Of a DNA stretch of 64,000 bases, positions 54,083 through 64,000 are shown piece by piece; the first letter of the stretch is position 1; every line of letters begins with the position of its first letter. Origin of the DNA: Acidimicrobiales bacterium (GTDB lineage: Bacteria > Actinomycetota > Acidimicrobiia > Acidimicrobiales > Aldehydirespiratoraceae); NCBI GenBank assembly GCA_041394245.1, contig JAWKIR010000002.1, positions 1,054,001 to 1,118,000 of the forward strand, given 5' to 3'. The notes below the pieces were generated by a model, which searched no databases, was not told where the DNA came from, and saw only the letters and a program-made list of their open reading frames with translations. Made by a program: the position numbers and the translations under genes.

Positions 54083-55233
54083 TCCGCCGCCTCGTACCCG
54101 TTCTCGTGGGCTGTCTGATGGCGAGCGCCTGCGTTTGGCCCGTCCCGCTCCCCGGCGAGCCGGTGCCCGCCATCGAGTCGACGGCGGTGTGGAGCGCAGC
54201 GAACGGCACGATCAGCCTCACCGTCACCACCACCGACCTGACACCGAGCCGGGTCCGCGTGTGGCCGGGCGGGACGAACGAACCCTCGATGGTCGACACC
54301 GAGGCGCCGTTCGTGTTCGAACTCGACACCGCGCTCATCCTCGACGGCCCCGACGGGATCCTGGTGGCCGCCGACGACGGCACCACGTTCGTCGTCGAGA
54401 TCGAACCGATCCCGGCGAGCGGGTGCAACGGTCATCGAGAGCTGTGCGCCGTCGCCTACGACGACGTCCGCAACATCACCACCCACAACGCCATGTCCAA
54501 CGCGGCCGACGGATGGCTCGGCCCGAACCAGACCCACGACGTACCCACCCAACTCGCCGCCGGCGTGCGCGGACTCATGCTCGACACGTATCGCGCCGGT
54601 GACCTCAATGGCGTCGGGAGCCCCCAGGTGCCCGGCGTCGACCCCGACACGGCCTACCTCTGCCACGCCTACTGCGCACTCGGTTCACAGACCCTCGTCG
54701 AAGGGCTCGGTGAGATCCGCGAGTTCCTCGAGACCGACCCGGGCGCCGTTGTCACACTGATCATCGAGTCGTACCTCAGCCACGACCTCACGGCCGCCGC
54801 TTTCGACGCCGCCGGGCTCACCCCCTACACCTACGTGCACGGCGGTGGCCCGTGGCCGTCGCTGGGCGAGATGATCGACGCCGGCGATCGCCTCGTCGTC
54901 CTTCAGGACCGAGCCGTCGACCCCGCCTACCCCTGGCTGATGAACGTCTGGACGCACTCGTTCGAGACCCACTTCTCGGCTGCGGCACCCGAGGACTTCT
55001 CCTGCGCCCACAATCGCGGGACGCCGTCGAACGACCTGTTCATCCTCAACCATTTCCTGACCGAGGTCTTCGGCTCGCCGGCGCTCGCCGCCCAGGTCAA
55101 CGGGAACCCCTTCCTGCTGGACCGCGCCCTGACATGCGAGGCATTCCACAGCACCGCCGCCACCTTCGTCACCGTGGACTTCTTCGAGATCGGCGACGTC
55201 GAGGCCGCCGTCGCCGGCCTCAACGGGGTCTGA
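54079..55233 (+). CDS. PI-PLC X-domain-like lipoprotein
   Basis: A 384-residue exported lipoprotein (CLMASACVWP). An N-terminal beta-rich domain of about 120 residues is followed by a phosphatidylinositol-specific phospholipase C-like barrel: ITTHNAMSNAADGWLGPNQ with the first catalytic His, QLAAGVRGLMLDTYRAG, AYLCHAYCALGSQTLVEGL with the second His, and TLIIESYLS. This resembles bacterial PI-PLC/Ca-independent phosphodiesterases that cleave phospholipid head groups. Translationally coupled to the YjbR-like gene. Confidence 0.82.
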   Translation: MIRRLVPVLVGCLMASACVWPVPLPGEPVPAIESTAVWSAANGTISLTVTTTDLTPSRVRVWPGGTNEPSMVDTEAPFVFELDTALILDGPDGILVAADDGTTFVVEIEPIPASGCNGHRELCAVAYDDVRNITTHNAMSNAADGWLGPNQTHDVPTQLAAGVRGLMLDTYRAGDLNGVGSPQVPGVDPDTAYLCHAYCALGSQTLVEGLGEIREFLETDPGAVVTLIIESYLSHDLTAAAFDAAGLTPYTYVHGGGPWPSLGEMIDAGDRLVVLQDRAVDPAYPWLMNVWTHSFETHFSAAAPEDFSCAHNRGTPSNDLFILNHFLTEVFGSPALAAQVNGNPFLLDRALTCEAFHSTAATFVTVDFFEIGDVEAAVAGLNGV

Positions 55234-55351
55234 CGCCGCCGGTCTCGTCTCCACAACGCAGCGTCGAATCGCCGTAGCATGCAGCGAGATGGAAGGCTGT
55301 CCGTGCGATCGAGCACGTCACAGCGAGACACAGCGCGGAAAGAGGACAGCG

Positions 55352-56662
55352 ATGAGCGACCAATGGGGTTTCGAAACCCGTCAGATCCATGCCGGCCAGG
55401 AGCCTGATCCCACCACCGGGGCACGGGCCGTCCCGATCTATCAGACCACCGCCTACGCGTTCCGCGACGCCGACCATGCCGCCAACCTCTTCGCGCTCTC
55501 CGAGATCGGCAACATCTACACCCGCATCATGAACCCGACCCAGGCCGTGGTCGAGGCCCGCCTCCAGTCGCTCGAAGGTGGCACCGACACGGCCGTCGGC
55601 ATCCCCGGCGCGCTGATGACGGCATCGGGTCAGGCGGCCGAGATGCTGGCGATCCTCAACCTCGCCGAGTCGGGCGACCACATCGTCGCCGCCGCCGCCC
55701 TCTACGGCGGCACCTACAACCTCCTGCACCACACGCTTCCGAAGATGGGCATCACCTGCACCTTCGTCAACGACCCCGACGACGAATCCGAGTGGAACGC
55801 GGCGGTGAAGGACAACACCAAGGCCTTCTACTGCGAGTCGATCGGCAACCCGAAGAACAATGTCGTCGACATCCGCAAGATCGCCGATGTCGCCCACAGC
55901 CACAGCGTGCCGCTGATCGTCGACAACACCGTCGCCACCCCGTTCCTCATCCGCCCGATCGAGCACGGCGCCGACATCGTCGTCCATTCCGCCACGAAGT
56001 TCATCGGCGGTCACGGCACCGCGATCGCCGGCGCGATCGTCGATGGCGGCACGTTCGATTTCGGTGCCTCCGGCAAGCACCCGATGTTCACCGAGCCCGA
56101 CCCGAGCTACCACGGCCTCGCCTACTGGCCCGGCCTCGGCAAGGGGTCCTACATCATCAAGGCCCGCGTGCAGCTGTTGCGCGATCTCGGCCCGGCAATC
56201 TCGCCGTTCAACGCGTTCCTGTTGCTGCAGGGCCTCGAGACGCTGAGCCTGCGCATGGAGCGTCACTTCGCCAACGCACAGAAGGTGGCGGAGTACCTCG
56301 ACGCCCACGAGCAGGTCGAATCGGTCGCCTACGCCGGTCTTCCCTCCTCGCCGTGGCACGAGATCGCCACCTCGCTCGGTGGGGGCATCGGCTACGGATC
56401 CGTGCCCGCGTTCACCATCAAGGGTGGTCTCGAGGCCGGCAAGAAGTTCGTCGAAGCGCTCGAACTCCACAGCCACCTCGCCAACATCGGCGACGTGCGG
56501 TCGCTCGTGATCCAGCCGGCGGCCACCACCCATTCGCAGCTGACCCCCGAGGAGCAGGAGTCGACCGGTGTCGCCCCGGGCCTCGTGCGTCTGTCGGTGG
56601 GCCTCGAGTCGATCGACGACATCATCGCCGATCTCGACAAGGGCTTCGCCGCCGCTCAGTAG
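55352..56662 (+). CDS. metY: O-acetylhomoserine aminocarboxypropyltransferase (sulfhydrylase)
   Basis: PLP enzyme of 436 residues in the Cys/Met metabolism family, making homocysteine from O-acetylhomoserine and sulfide. Motifs: FETRQIHAGQEPDPTTGAR at the N-terminus, PKNNVVDIRKIADVAH, and the PLP lysine (Lys216) in HSATKFIGGHGTAIAG. Length and the C-terminal NIGDVRSLVIQPAATTHSQL match MetY rather than the shorter MetB/MetZ. The start MSDQWGF follows AAAGAGGA. The upstream 118 bp hold a small hairpin but no riboswitch that I can identify. Confidence 0.92.
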   Translation: MSDQWGFETRQIHAGQEPDPTTGARAVPIYQTTAYAFRDADHAANLFALSEIGNIYTRIMNPTQAVVEARLQSLEGGTDTAVGIPGALMTASGQAAEMLAILNLAESGDHIVAAAALYGGTYNLLHHTLPKMGITCTFVNDPDDESEWNAAVKDNTKAFYCESIGNPKNNVVDIRKIADVAHSHSVPLIVDNTVATPFLIRPIEHGADIVVHSATKFIGGHGTAIAGAIVDGGTFDFGASGKHPMFTEPDPSYHGLAYWPGLGKGSYIIKARVQLLRDLGPAISPFNAFLLLQGLETLSLRMERHFANAQKVAEYLDAHEQVESVAYAGLPSSPWHEIATSLGGGIGYGSVPAFTIKGGLEAGKKFVEALELHSHLANIGDVRSLVIQPAATTHSQLTPEEQESTGVAPGLVRLSVGLESIDDIIADLDKGFAAAQ

Positions 56663-57441
56663 ACGGGCGCCGTCTCCGACTCGAGCCGGGCCTCGCGCCC
56701 GGCTCGATGATCGGCCAACGCCTGGATCGTCGCGGCCAGCAGCGGCCCCAGACTCAGCGCGACCACGATCGTCATCACTCCGAACCGGCCGCCGGCGAGG
56801 ATTCCGGCCATCAGCACCGACACCTCGAGGCCGGTCCTGACGCGCCCGGAATGGACGCCTCGGCGCTCGGCCGCCTCCATGATCGCCTCGAAGGAACCGC
56901 CCGTGGCCGCCGTGTGCACGATCAGGGCGATTCCCGCGGTCAACAGGAACAGTCCGGACGCGGCCATCATCAGGCGCAGACCGAGCGTGTCGGGAGTGAC
57001 GATCAGCTGGCGAGCGAGATCGACCGAGATGCCGTTGACGAACACGAAGACGACGCCCACGAAGGTGGGCCGGACGCCGAGGCCCGACGCCACGACGAAG
57101 AACGCGCCCGAGGTCGCCCACGCGGCCTGACCGTGGCTGAGCGGCGTGCGCTGGTCGACGGCGGAGAGCCAGACGTCGAAGGGCGCAAGGCCCAGGTCGG
57201 CGGCGAGGAGCAGCGCCACGCCGAGGCCGATGAGCGCGCTCGCCGGGAGCACCCAACCGAGCCTGGCCGCGGCCGAGGGCAACGGCGAGACACGGAGCTT
57301 GCGCGCGCCGGCGATGACGCCATGGCGCGAGATGCCGTCGCGCGCGACACGGGCCAGGAATGCGGGGGATCGAAACGTCACTTCGCCATCTTCGGCTGCC
57401 GTTGCCTCCGCCACGACCTCTCTGCCGGGGTCATCGGTCAC
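56656..57441 (-). CDS. YitT/YczE-like integral membrane protein
   Basis: A 261-residue membrane protein with about five helices (for example VLPASALIGLGVALLLAA, AAWATSGAFFVVASGLGV, LLTAGIALIVHTAATGG). The arrangement and TGGSFEAIMEA segment resemble YczE/YyaS/YitT-family proteins of unknown transport function. A cytoplasmic N-terminal tail of 60 residues precedes the first helix. Its 3' end overlaps the metY 3' end by 7 bases (convergent). Confidence 0.75.
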   Translation of the reverse strand: MTDDPGREVVAEATAAEDGEVTFRSPAFLARVARDGISRHGVIAGARKLRVSPLPSAAARLGWVLPASALIGLGVALLLAADLGLAPFDVWLSAVDQRTPLSHGQAAWATSGAFFVVASGLGVRPTFVGVVFVFVNGISVDLARQLIVTPDTLGLRLMMAASGLFLLTAGIALIVHTAATGGSFEAIMEAAERRGVHSGRVRTGLEVSVLMAGILAGGRFGVMTIVVALSLGPLLAATIQALADHRAGREARLESETAPVY

Positions 57442-57455
57442 GCGGCACGAAACGG

Positions 57456-58598
57456 TCAGGCTGCGGGCGCGTAGACCATCCGGTGGCCGCGGTTCTCCGC
57501 ACCCCGACCCACCTCGTCGAGTCGGAACCGGAGGCTGTGCGCCATCCGCCGTGAGACGAGGGTTCCCGCGGATCTACTGAAGCGGTGACCGGGAAACCAC
57601 GTCTCCGTCCCCTGGTCGGAGCCCTTGCTGTCATCCAGCAGGGCGGTGCCCGACCGGTGCCGCAACGCCTGGAGCATCATGTACTCGGGCGGGCTCATCG
57701 GCCGTCCCGCAACGCCCTTGGCCGCCGCGTCGACGACGCTCGCCCGCACACGCTCGGTCGACTCCTCGAGCGACAGACCCAACCCCTCGATGCCGTCACC
57801 CTCGCCGAAATCCTCCGCATAGACGGCCACCGCCAGCCCCGGTAGCGGTGACGCGTCGAGAAGATGATCGACGACCGACTGCCCGCTCGATGTCGACACC
57901 TGCTCGACGAACCGCGAGATCTCGCTGCGGTCGTCGGAGCCGATCACGGTGTAGTCATTGAAGCCGATGATCTTGCCGATGCCCTTGATGACGCGCGTGT
58001 CGGCCAGCGGGGTGAGGACGAGTTGCAGGCGGTCGGCGCCGGCGAGGTAACCGCACACGTTGGGAGTCAGCACCCGCTTCGCCACCTCGTCGAACGTCGG
58101 CATCTCCTTGGCCAGTCCGCCACCACGACCATGGATCTGCACCGTGCGGCCCCGGGGGTTGTAGAGCCCCTGCATGGTCAAGAGATCGAGAAGGCCGTCG
58201 AACTGCTCCTCGAGCTGATGCCGTTCGACGATCGCGTCGATCGAGGGTGTGGGGGCCTCGCCGCCGACGCCGGCCTCCTGGACCTCGGGCTCCAGTGATC
58301 GGGCGAGCCCCTTGATCGCCGCATCCATCGCCTGCGACTGTGTCTCGAGTTCCCGTTGGATCGACTGCAACACGACGAGGCCGGCCAGCGTCGCGGCGTC
58401 GAGCTGGTCCTGGGCCATGGTCCGGAGTTGATCGAGCTCCCCGATCCGGCTGTGTGCCGAACGGCGAAGCTCGTGCAGACGATGCGCCTCCTCGGCCAGC
58501 TTCCGCAGACCGGGCGCGCGGAGAACTGCAGGATGATCGAGGCCGATGGCGGCACTCGCGTCGGCCCAGTTGCCGAGGTCCGCGCGCTTGGAAGCCAT
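57456..58598 (-). CDS. Hypothetical protein with coiled-coil region
   Basis: A 380-residue soluble protein, not recognised. Residues about 25-105 are rich in heptad-like helices (KLAEEAHRLHELRRSAHSRI, LQSIQRELETQSQAMDAAIK) suggesting a coiled coil. The remainder contains VLTPNVCGYLAGADRLQLVL and FVEQVSTSSGQSVVDHLLDA without enzyme motifs. The start MASKRADLGNWAD is preferred over an ATG 17 codons upstream. No signal peptide or membrane segment. Confidence 0.65.
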   Translation of the reverse strand: MASKRADLGNWADASAAIGLDHPAVLRAPGLRKLAEEAHRLHELRRSAHSRIGELDQLRTMAQDQLDAATLAGLVVLQSIQRELETQSQAMDAAIKGLARSLEPEVQEAGVGGEAPTPSIDAIVERHQLEEQFDGLLDLLTMQGLYNPRGRTVQIHGRGGGLAKEMPTFDEVAKRVLTPNVCGYLAGADRLQLVLTPLADTRVIKGIGKIIGFNDYTVIGSDDRSEISRFVEQVSTSSGQSVVDHLLDASPLPGLAVAVYAEDFGEGDGIEGLGLSLEESTERVRASVVDAAAKGVAGRPMSPPEYMMLQALRHRSGTALLDDSKGSDQGTETWFPGHRFSRSAGTLVSRRMAHSLRFRLDEVGRGAENRGHRMVYAPAA

Positions 58599-58687
58599 GC
58601 CCCTCCATCGGCACGAACAGGGGGTCGCCTGGATGGGGCGACCGGGCACTTCGTCCGGTGACGAACGTCATCTCCGCGGATCCGTCG

Positions 58688-58760
58688 TGGGCTCGGCGGG
58701 GATCGAACCCGCGACCGAAGGATTATGAGTCCTCTGCTCTGACCACTGAGCTACGAGCCC
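58688..58760 (-). tRNA. tRNA with CAT anticodon (Met or lysidine-type Ile2)
   Basis: Complete cloverleaf: acceptor GGGCTCG/CGAGCCC, D-arm AGCTCAGTGGTCAGAGC, anticodon arm AGGA-CTCATAA-TCCT with anticodon CAT (complement at 58725-58727), T-arm GCGGGTTCGATCCCCGC, discriminator A. The body resembles both elongator tRNA-Met and tRNA-Ile(CAU) that is modified by TilS; it is not an initiator (no C1-A72 type mismatch, no GGG/CCC anticodon stem). Confidence 0.9.
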
Positions 58761-58799
58761 AGCGGGACCCTACCGTCCGCCCCGGGGCCGAACGCGAAG

Positions 58800-58823
58800 C
58801 GGACCGCCCAATGGGGCGGTCCG
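58800..58823. terminator. Intrinsic-type hairpin between the two tRNA genes
   Basis: A perfect 10-bp stem CGGACCGCCC/GGGCGGTCCG with loop AATG, about 10 bp beyond the 3' end of tRNA-Asn on the - strand. A strong T tract is missing on the - strand. It is likely the terminator or processing structure for tRNA-Asn. Confidence 0.6.
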
Positions 58824-58833
58824 TTCTTCCTTG

Positions 58834-58906
58834 CTCCGGGGGTGGGGATCGAACCCACGACCTGCGGATTAACAGTCCGACGCTCTGCCAGCTGAGCTAC
58901 CCCGGA
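58834..58906 (-). tRNA. tRNA-Asn(GTT)
   Basis: Complete cloverleaf: acceptor TCCGGGG/CCCCGGA, D-arm AGCTCAGCTGGCAGAGC, anticodon arm CGGA-CTGTTAA-TCCG with anticodon GTT (complement at 58871-58873), T-arm GTGGGTTCGATCCCCAC, discriminator G. The 5' end overlaps the 3' end of the endonuclease-like gene by ten bases. Confidence 0.94.
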
Positions 58907-59556
58907 AGGATCGGGGAGGATGGTACCAGCACAAGTCCGTCCATCATCCCCTTGATTTCCCGAATCGCAGCCACCGATCCGTAGCGGACGTGGCAGCAGC
59001 CGTTGACATGCCGATTGCGCCGAACCGTAGCTCGCGATGTGGCGCGATACGTCTTGAAGAACTGGTGCCGCGGGATCCCCGTCAGCTCGGCCCAGAATCG
59101 CTCGGCCGCACCGACATCGAGATCGTCGTGGAGGTACAGAGAGACCCGCATGCGAGCTTCGTCGACTGCGAAGAAACGACGGAACCACGCACAGAAGAAC
59201 CTCACCAGATCCGGATTCGAGTTGGCGAACGCGACCTCATTGTCGCCCTTCGCGCCGTCGCCGGCGTAGAGACCCAGGCCGGCCATGAGGAACTCACGGT
59301 CGGTGAGCGCGCCCACCCGGGCCATGCCCTCCGCTCGGCACCGTTCGATCTCCGCCGCCTTGGCCCGCTGCAGCTTGTTGGGCGGACGGTTGCGGGCGGT
59401 GCGGCGCGGGTTGGGGACGAAATCCACATCGCGCACCCAGCGCGACACCGAAGACTTCGCGACACCGAGCTCGGCGGCGATGTCGGCGAGCGTCCACGAC
59501 TCGGCCCGCAACCGACGAGCACGTTGCTGTTCCTCGATCTTGCCGCCGTATCCCAC
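58897..59556 (-). CDS. HTH plus LAGLIDADG-like endonuclease-type protein
   Basis: A 219-residue protein. The N-terminus has a resolvase/transposase-like helix-turn-helix (SWTLADIAAELGVAKSSVSR). The centre, REFLMAGLGLYAGDGAKGDN, resembles the LAGLIDADG homing-endonuclease core with acidic residue in AGDG, followed by VAFANSNPDLVRFFCAWF. The last codons and the TAG stop lie within the first ten bases of tRNA-Asn (the GGGGTAG of the acceptor/D region). It is a free-standing gene, not inside an intron or intein. Could be a tRNA-associated selfish endonuclease or a domesticated regulator. Confidence 0.75.
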   Translation of the reverse strand: MGYGGKIEEQQRARRLRAESWTLADIAAELGVAKSSVSRWVRDVDFVPNPRRTARNRPPNKLQRAKAAEIERCRAEGMARVGALTDREFLMAGLGLYAGDGAKGDNEVAFANSNPDLVRFFCAWFRRFFAVDEARMRVSLYLHDDLDVGAAERFWAELTGIPRHQFFKTYRATSRATVRRNRHVNGCCHVRYGSVAAIREIKGMMDGLVLVPSSPILPG

Positions 59557-59588
59557 GCCCTCACGTTAGGGAGCGGGTGTGACAGCGC

Positions 59589-60910
<1,322 letters not shown>

Positions 60911-60914
<4 letters not shown>

Positions 60915-62788
60915 GTGCTCCTCCCCTCCTCGTAGCCGATGAGCCACGGTAGCAAGTGGCTGATGGCCTCTTCCCGCGTCTCACGTTCGTCGAGCCGTTC
61001 GATCAGCAGCTTGAGCGGGCCGATCGAGGCCACGGCGTGCCGCTTCTGCTCGTCGGTCGAGTCGAGCGCGCGCTGCACTCGACGGAGATCGTCGAGGGTG
61101 CGACGGCCGGCGAGACGGGCGAGTCCGCCGAGCACGTCGTCGGCTTCGGCGTCGGAGGGATCGACGGCGAGGCGCCGCAGCAACGACGCCGCCCGTTCGC
61201 CGGCCCGTTCACCGGCACCGAGCAAACCACCCGTGCTCAACGCGTGGAACGCCTCTCGACGAACCGGATCGCCGAACAGCACGGCGTGCAGCCGGGTGAT
61301 CTCCTCGGGCCGGTGGATGGCGAGACGCAGCGCTTCGTCCTCGGCTGCGGTCGAACCGGACTCGGCCTCGATGAGCACGTCGGCGGGCAGCATGCCCGGA
61401 TCGTCGGCGTAGTAGTCGTCGGGCTGGTTGGGTACGGCGCGAGGCTCGTCGCGAGCGGGCTCCTCGCGGCGTCTCGGCGGCACGGTCTCGCGTTCGACCG
61501 CCCTCTGCCGGGGGGCTGATGCCAGCTCGCGCAGCCGGGAGAGGTCGACGCGACAGCGGTCTGACACCTCGAGCAGATAGGCGTCGCGCACGAGCGGATC
61601 GGGGTGTTCGGTGATCACGTCGAGCGCGGCCTCGGCGGTGCGGGCCCGACCCTCGACCGTCGACATGTCGCCGGCGGACAACACCCGTTCGAGACGGAAA
61701 CTCAGGAACGGGATGGCCTCGTCGACCGCTCGCTGCAGCTCTGCAGGATCTTCGCGTGCGAGATCGGCGGGATCGACACCGGCAGGCAGGTCGGCGACGC
61801 GCACCTCGAGCTCGTGCTCACGCTCCCATTCGTAGACCCGGGCCGCGGCGGCCAGGCCGGCCGCGTCGGCGTCGAACGCCAGCACCAGGCGACTGGCCGA
61901 GAACCGCTTGAGCAGCTTCACGTGGTCCTCGGTCATCGCGGTGCCACACGTGGCCACGGCCCGGGGGATGCCGGCATCGGCGAAGCCGATCACGTCGGTG
62001 TAGCCCTCGCAGATGATGGCCTCGCCGGCCTTGACGATGCCCTCACGATGGGTGTGGAGCCCGTAGAGCACCCGGCTCTTGTCGTAGACAAGCGACTCGG
62101 TGGTGGTGTTCTTGTACTTGGAACCCTCGTGACCTGGGAGTATGCGCCCACCGAATCCGACCGCATCGCCGCGCTCGTCCTGGATCGGAAACATCACCCG
62201 GGCCCGGAACGCGTCTTGTTGGCGGCCGGCCTTGTTGACGAACCCCAGGCCGCTGTCGCGCAGATCGTCGGCGCTGAGCCGCAGATGACGGGCGAGCTGA
62301 TCCCAGGCGTCGGGCGCCCATCCGATCCGGTAACGCCGTACCACCTCGCCGTCGTAACCACGAGAGCGAAGGTAGCTGCGGGCCTCGCCCGCTTCGGGAG
62401 AGGTCAACAGCCGGTCGTGGTAGAAGGCGACGGCCTTCTCGACCGCATCCAGCAGGCCCCGCTTGCGGGCCCGCTGGGAACCTTCGTCCTTGCTCGTGTA
62501 GCGCAGCTCGATGCCGTAGCGGGACGCGAGCGATTCGACCGCGCCGGCGAAATCGAGATTGTCCATCTCCTGCACGAACGAGATGGCATCGCCGCTGCGC
62601 TGACAGCCGAAGCAGTAGTAGACACCCTTCTCGGGGCTGACCGACAACGACGGGGTGCGTTCGCCGTGCATCGGGCATCGGGCCATCCACTGGCGCCCGG
62701 ATCGCTTGATCTCGGTGTGTTCGCCGATGAGCGCGACCAGGTCGGCCGAGGACCTGACCTTCGCGATGTCATCGTCGTGGATACCCAT
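60911..62788 (-). CDS. dnaG: DNA primase
   Basis: A 625-residue primase that makes RNA primers for replication. The N-terminal zinc-binding domain reads ARCPMHGERTPS then YYCFGCQRSGDAISF. The catalytic core has the Toprim elements ICEGYTDVIGFADAG and LVLAFDADAAG. The C-terminal DnaB-interacting domain is more variable. The ATG giving MGIHDDDIAKVRSSADL was chosen over a long spurious extension. The stop overlaps the rpoD start. rpsU, often part of this operon in other phyla, is not upstream. Confidence 0.94.
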
Positions 62789-62855
62789 TGATTCGCAAGC
62801 TAGCAGTGCCCTCCGACACGCCACCCACGCAGTGCAGTGGCAGGATGGTCGCTCG

Positions 62856-64000
62856 ATGTCCCGCTCGACCCGCACCCTGCTCCTCGGCGCCGCCGCACTG
62901 CTCGCCGTCGCACTGGTGATCGCCCTGACCGGAGGCGACGACGCCCCGGAGGCATCGACGGGATCCGCCACCACCGGCACCACCACCGTCGGGCCGACCG
63001 ACGGGGTCCCGTCGAGCACGACCTCGACGACGACCACGACGAGTACGACGACCACGACGACCCTGGATCCTCGCGCCCCACATCTCGAGTCGATCGAACG
63101 GGCCCTGGGCTTCCTCGACGACACCGCGCTCGCCTACCGCCTCGTCGTGACCGGGCTCACCGGCACGGATCTGACCAGCCGGCTCTTCGACACGGTCGGC
63201 GACCCGTGCGTCGGCGGGGTGTTCCTCACCGAGACGAACGGCAACTGGTCGCCCATCGACGACCTGGAGGCGTTCCGCGTCGCCGTGTCGACCCTCGACG
63301 CGAACGCATGGCATCGACGCGAAGAATGCCCCGACCCCCTCGTGGCGACCGACGCGGAACTCGGCGCGATCGTCCGGGTCCCGGTCGAGTCACCCCCGGC
63401 CGCACCCTCGTGGACGAGCCGCTACATCAGCGGTGAGCCCTACAACGTCCTCCTCGACCTGCAGGAGCGCTCGGCCGAGTACGCGGCGAGCCTCCGTTCC
63501 CTCGGTATCACCCTCAACTTCGGCGCCGTGGCGGATGTCGACACGGATCCGGGCCACTTCATGGCCGGTAGCGGCCGCACCTTCGGCGACGATCCCGGCA
63601 TCGTCGCCGCATTGAGCAACGCGGTGGTGCAGGGCCACTGCGAGGCCGGGCTCGCGGTCTCGCTGAAGCACTTCCCCAACCAGGGGGCGACCCCGGAGGA
63701 CCCCCACCGCGAGCGCAGCACGGCCATCGGCGGGGTCTCCCTCTGGGAGACGACCGGTCGCCTTCCCTACGAGACGACCGTCGCGCCGATGGTGATGACC
63801 GGGCACATCTTCCTGACCGACGTCGATCCCGAACGTCCCGCGTCGATGTCACATGCGATCACGACCGGATTGCTCCGTGATGAGCTCGGCTACGACGGCG
63901 TCGTCATCACCGACGACCTCTCCACCATGCGGGGCGCGGCCGACGTGGTCGCCGATCCGGGGGAGCGGGCGGTGGCGGCGGTTCGCGCCGGGGCGGACCT
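62856..64000 (+). CDS. Glycoside hydrolase family 3, beta-N-acetylhexosaminidase-like (C-terminus outside window)
   Basis: Secreted or membrane-anchored GH3 enzyme, open at the window edge after 381 codons. A signal/anchor (LLLGAAALLAVALVIALTG) is followed by a Thr/Ser-rich linker (SSTTSTTTTT). The catalytic domain shows LGITLNFGAVADVDTDP, SLKHFPNQGATPEDPHRE (KHF...H dyad of NagZ-type enzymes) and YDGVVITDDLSTMRGAAD with the nucleophile Asp. NagZ enzymes split GlcNAc-anhydroMurNAc, so a role in cell-wall turnover is likely. Divergent from dnaG, 67 bp apart. Confidence 0.88.
   Translation, partial: MSRSTRTLLLGAAALLAVALVIALTGGDDAPEASTGSATTGTTTVGPTDGVPSSTTSTTTTTSTTTTTTLDPRAPHLESIERALGFLDDTALAYRLVVTGLTGTDLTSRLFDTVGDPCVGGVFLTETNGNWSPIDDLEAFRVAVSTLDANAWHRREECPDPLVATDAELGAIVRVPVESPPAAPSWTSRYISGEPYNVLLDLQERSAEYAASLRSLGITLNFGAVADVDTDPGHFMAGSGRTFGDDPGIVAALSNAVVQGHCEAGLAVSLKHFPNQGATPEDPHRERSTAIGGVSLWETTGRLPYETTVAPMVMTGHIFLTDVDPERPASMSHAITTGLLRDELGYDGVVITDDLSTMRGAADVVADPGERAVAAVRAGAD

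Noticed and set aside
55234..55351. SAM or other riboswitch before metY
   Set aside because: Only a 5-bp hairpin (CGTGC/GCACG) and short CAGCGAGA repeats are visible. None of the conserved SAM-I, SAM-II or SAM-IV core sequences could be recognised.

Overview
The window reads as chromosomal DNA of a high-GC actinobacterium. The gene content points to the Acidimicrobiia (Ilumatobacter-like lineages): short lipoprotein signals followed by Thr/Ser-rich linkers, an SLH-domain secreted protein, a deazaflavin (F420)-type reductase homologue, KstR-like TetR control of CoA/aromatic-type catabolism, and a dnaG-rpoD pair. This assignment is inference from gene content only. GTG starts and stop/start overlaps (ATGA, GTGA) are frequent.

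Layout. 1-6.7 kb: pirin (cut by the window edge), acyl-CoA synthetase, alpha/beta hydrolase, beta-lactamase-fold lipoprotein, enoyl-CoA hydratase and small proteins. 6.8-14.9 kb: an alpha-glucoside regulon consisting of a UgpC/MsmK-type ATPase on the + strand and, on the - strand, GH13 alpha-glucosidase, LacI regulator, solute-binding lipoprotein and two permeases. Three near-identical LacI-type operators sit before the three transcription units. All five - strand genes are broken by many single-base frameshifts, while the flanking genes are intact. 15-26 kb: alcohol dehydrogenase, HD-GYP protein, P450, thioesterase, 2OG-Fe oxygenase, isochorismatase-like hydrolase, EthD protein, amidohydrolase and a TetR regulator with a palindromic operator. 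26-31 kb: a copper/respiration module (TlpA-like thioredoxin, cupredoxin lipoprotein, SCO1, cytochrome c, PCu(A)C) around a divergent ECF sigma/zinc anti-sigma pair. 31-38.6 kb: secreted proteins (SGNH-like, PhoX-like Tat protein, RCC1 propeller) and a P450/flavoprotein/epoxide hydrolase operon.

38.7-47.5 kb looks accessory: a ParDE toxin-antitoxin pair, a recombinase-type HTH fragment, and a TetR-controlled operon whose five products all carry export signals (haloalkane-dehalogenase-like lipoprotein, beta-propeller lipoprotein, two paralogous double-DUF1330-like lipoproteins, Tat-type haloalkane dehalogenase). It ends against the 3' side of tRNA-Val(TAC). I know of no described system with this gene set and regard it as the best candidate for an undescribed secreted dehalogenation pathway.

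47.6-64 kb: thioesterases, secreted phosphodiesterase-like lipoproteins, an SLH-PQQ-dehydrogenase-like fusion, NUDIX, inositol phosphatase, a peroxiredoxin, metY, a membrane protein, two tRNAs (CAT, GTT), an endonuclease-like gene whose stop codon lies inside tRNA-Asn, rpoD, dnaG, and the start of a GH3 beta-N-acetylhexosaminidase.

The most striking single gene is the BCP/PrxQ peroxiredoxin at 53227-53673. Its peroxidatic cysteine codon is an in-frame TGA while everything else is intact, which is the signature of a selenocysteine protein.
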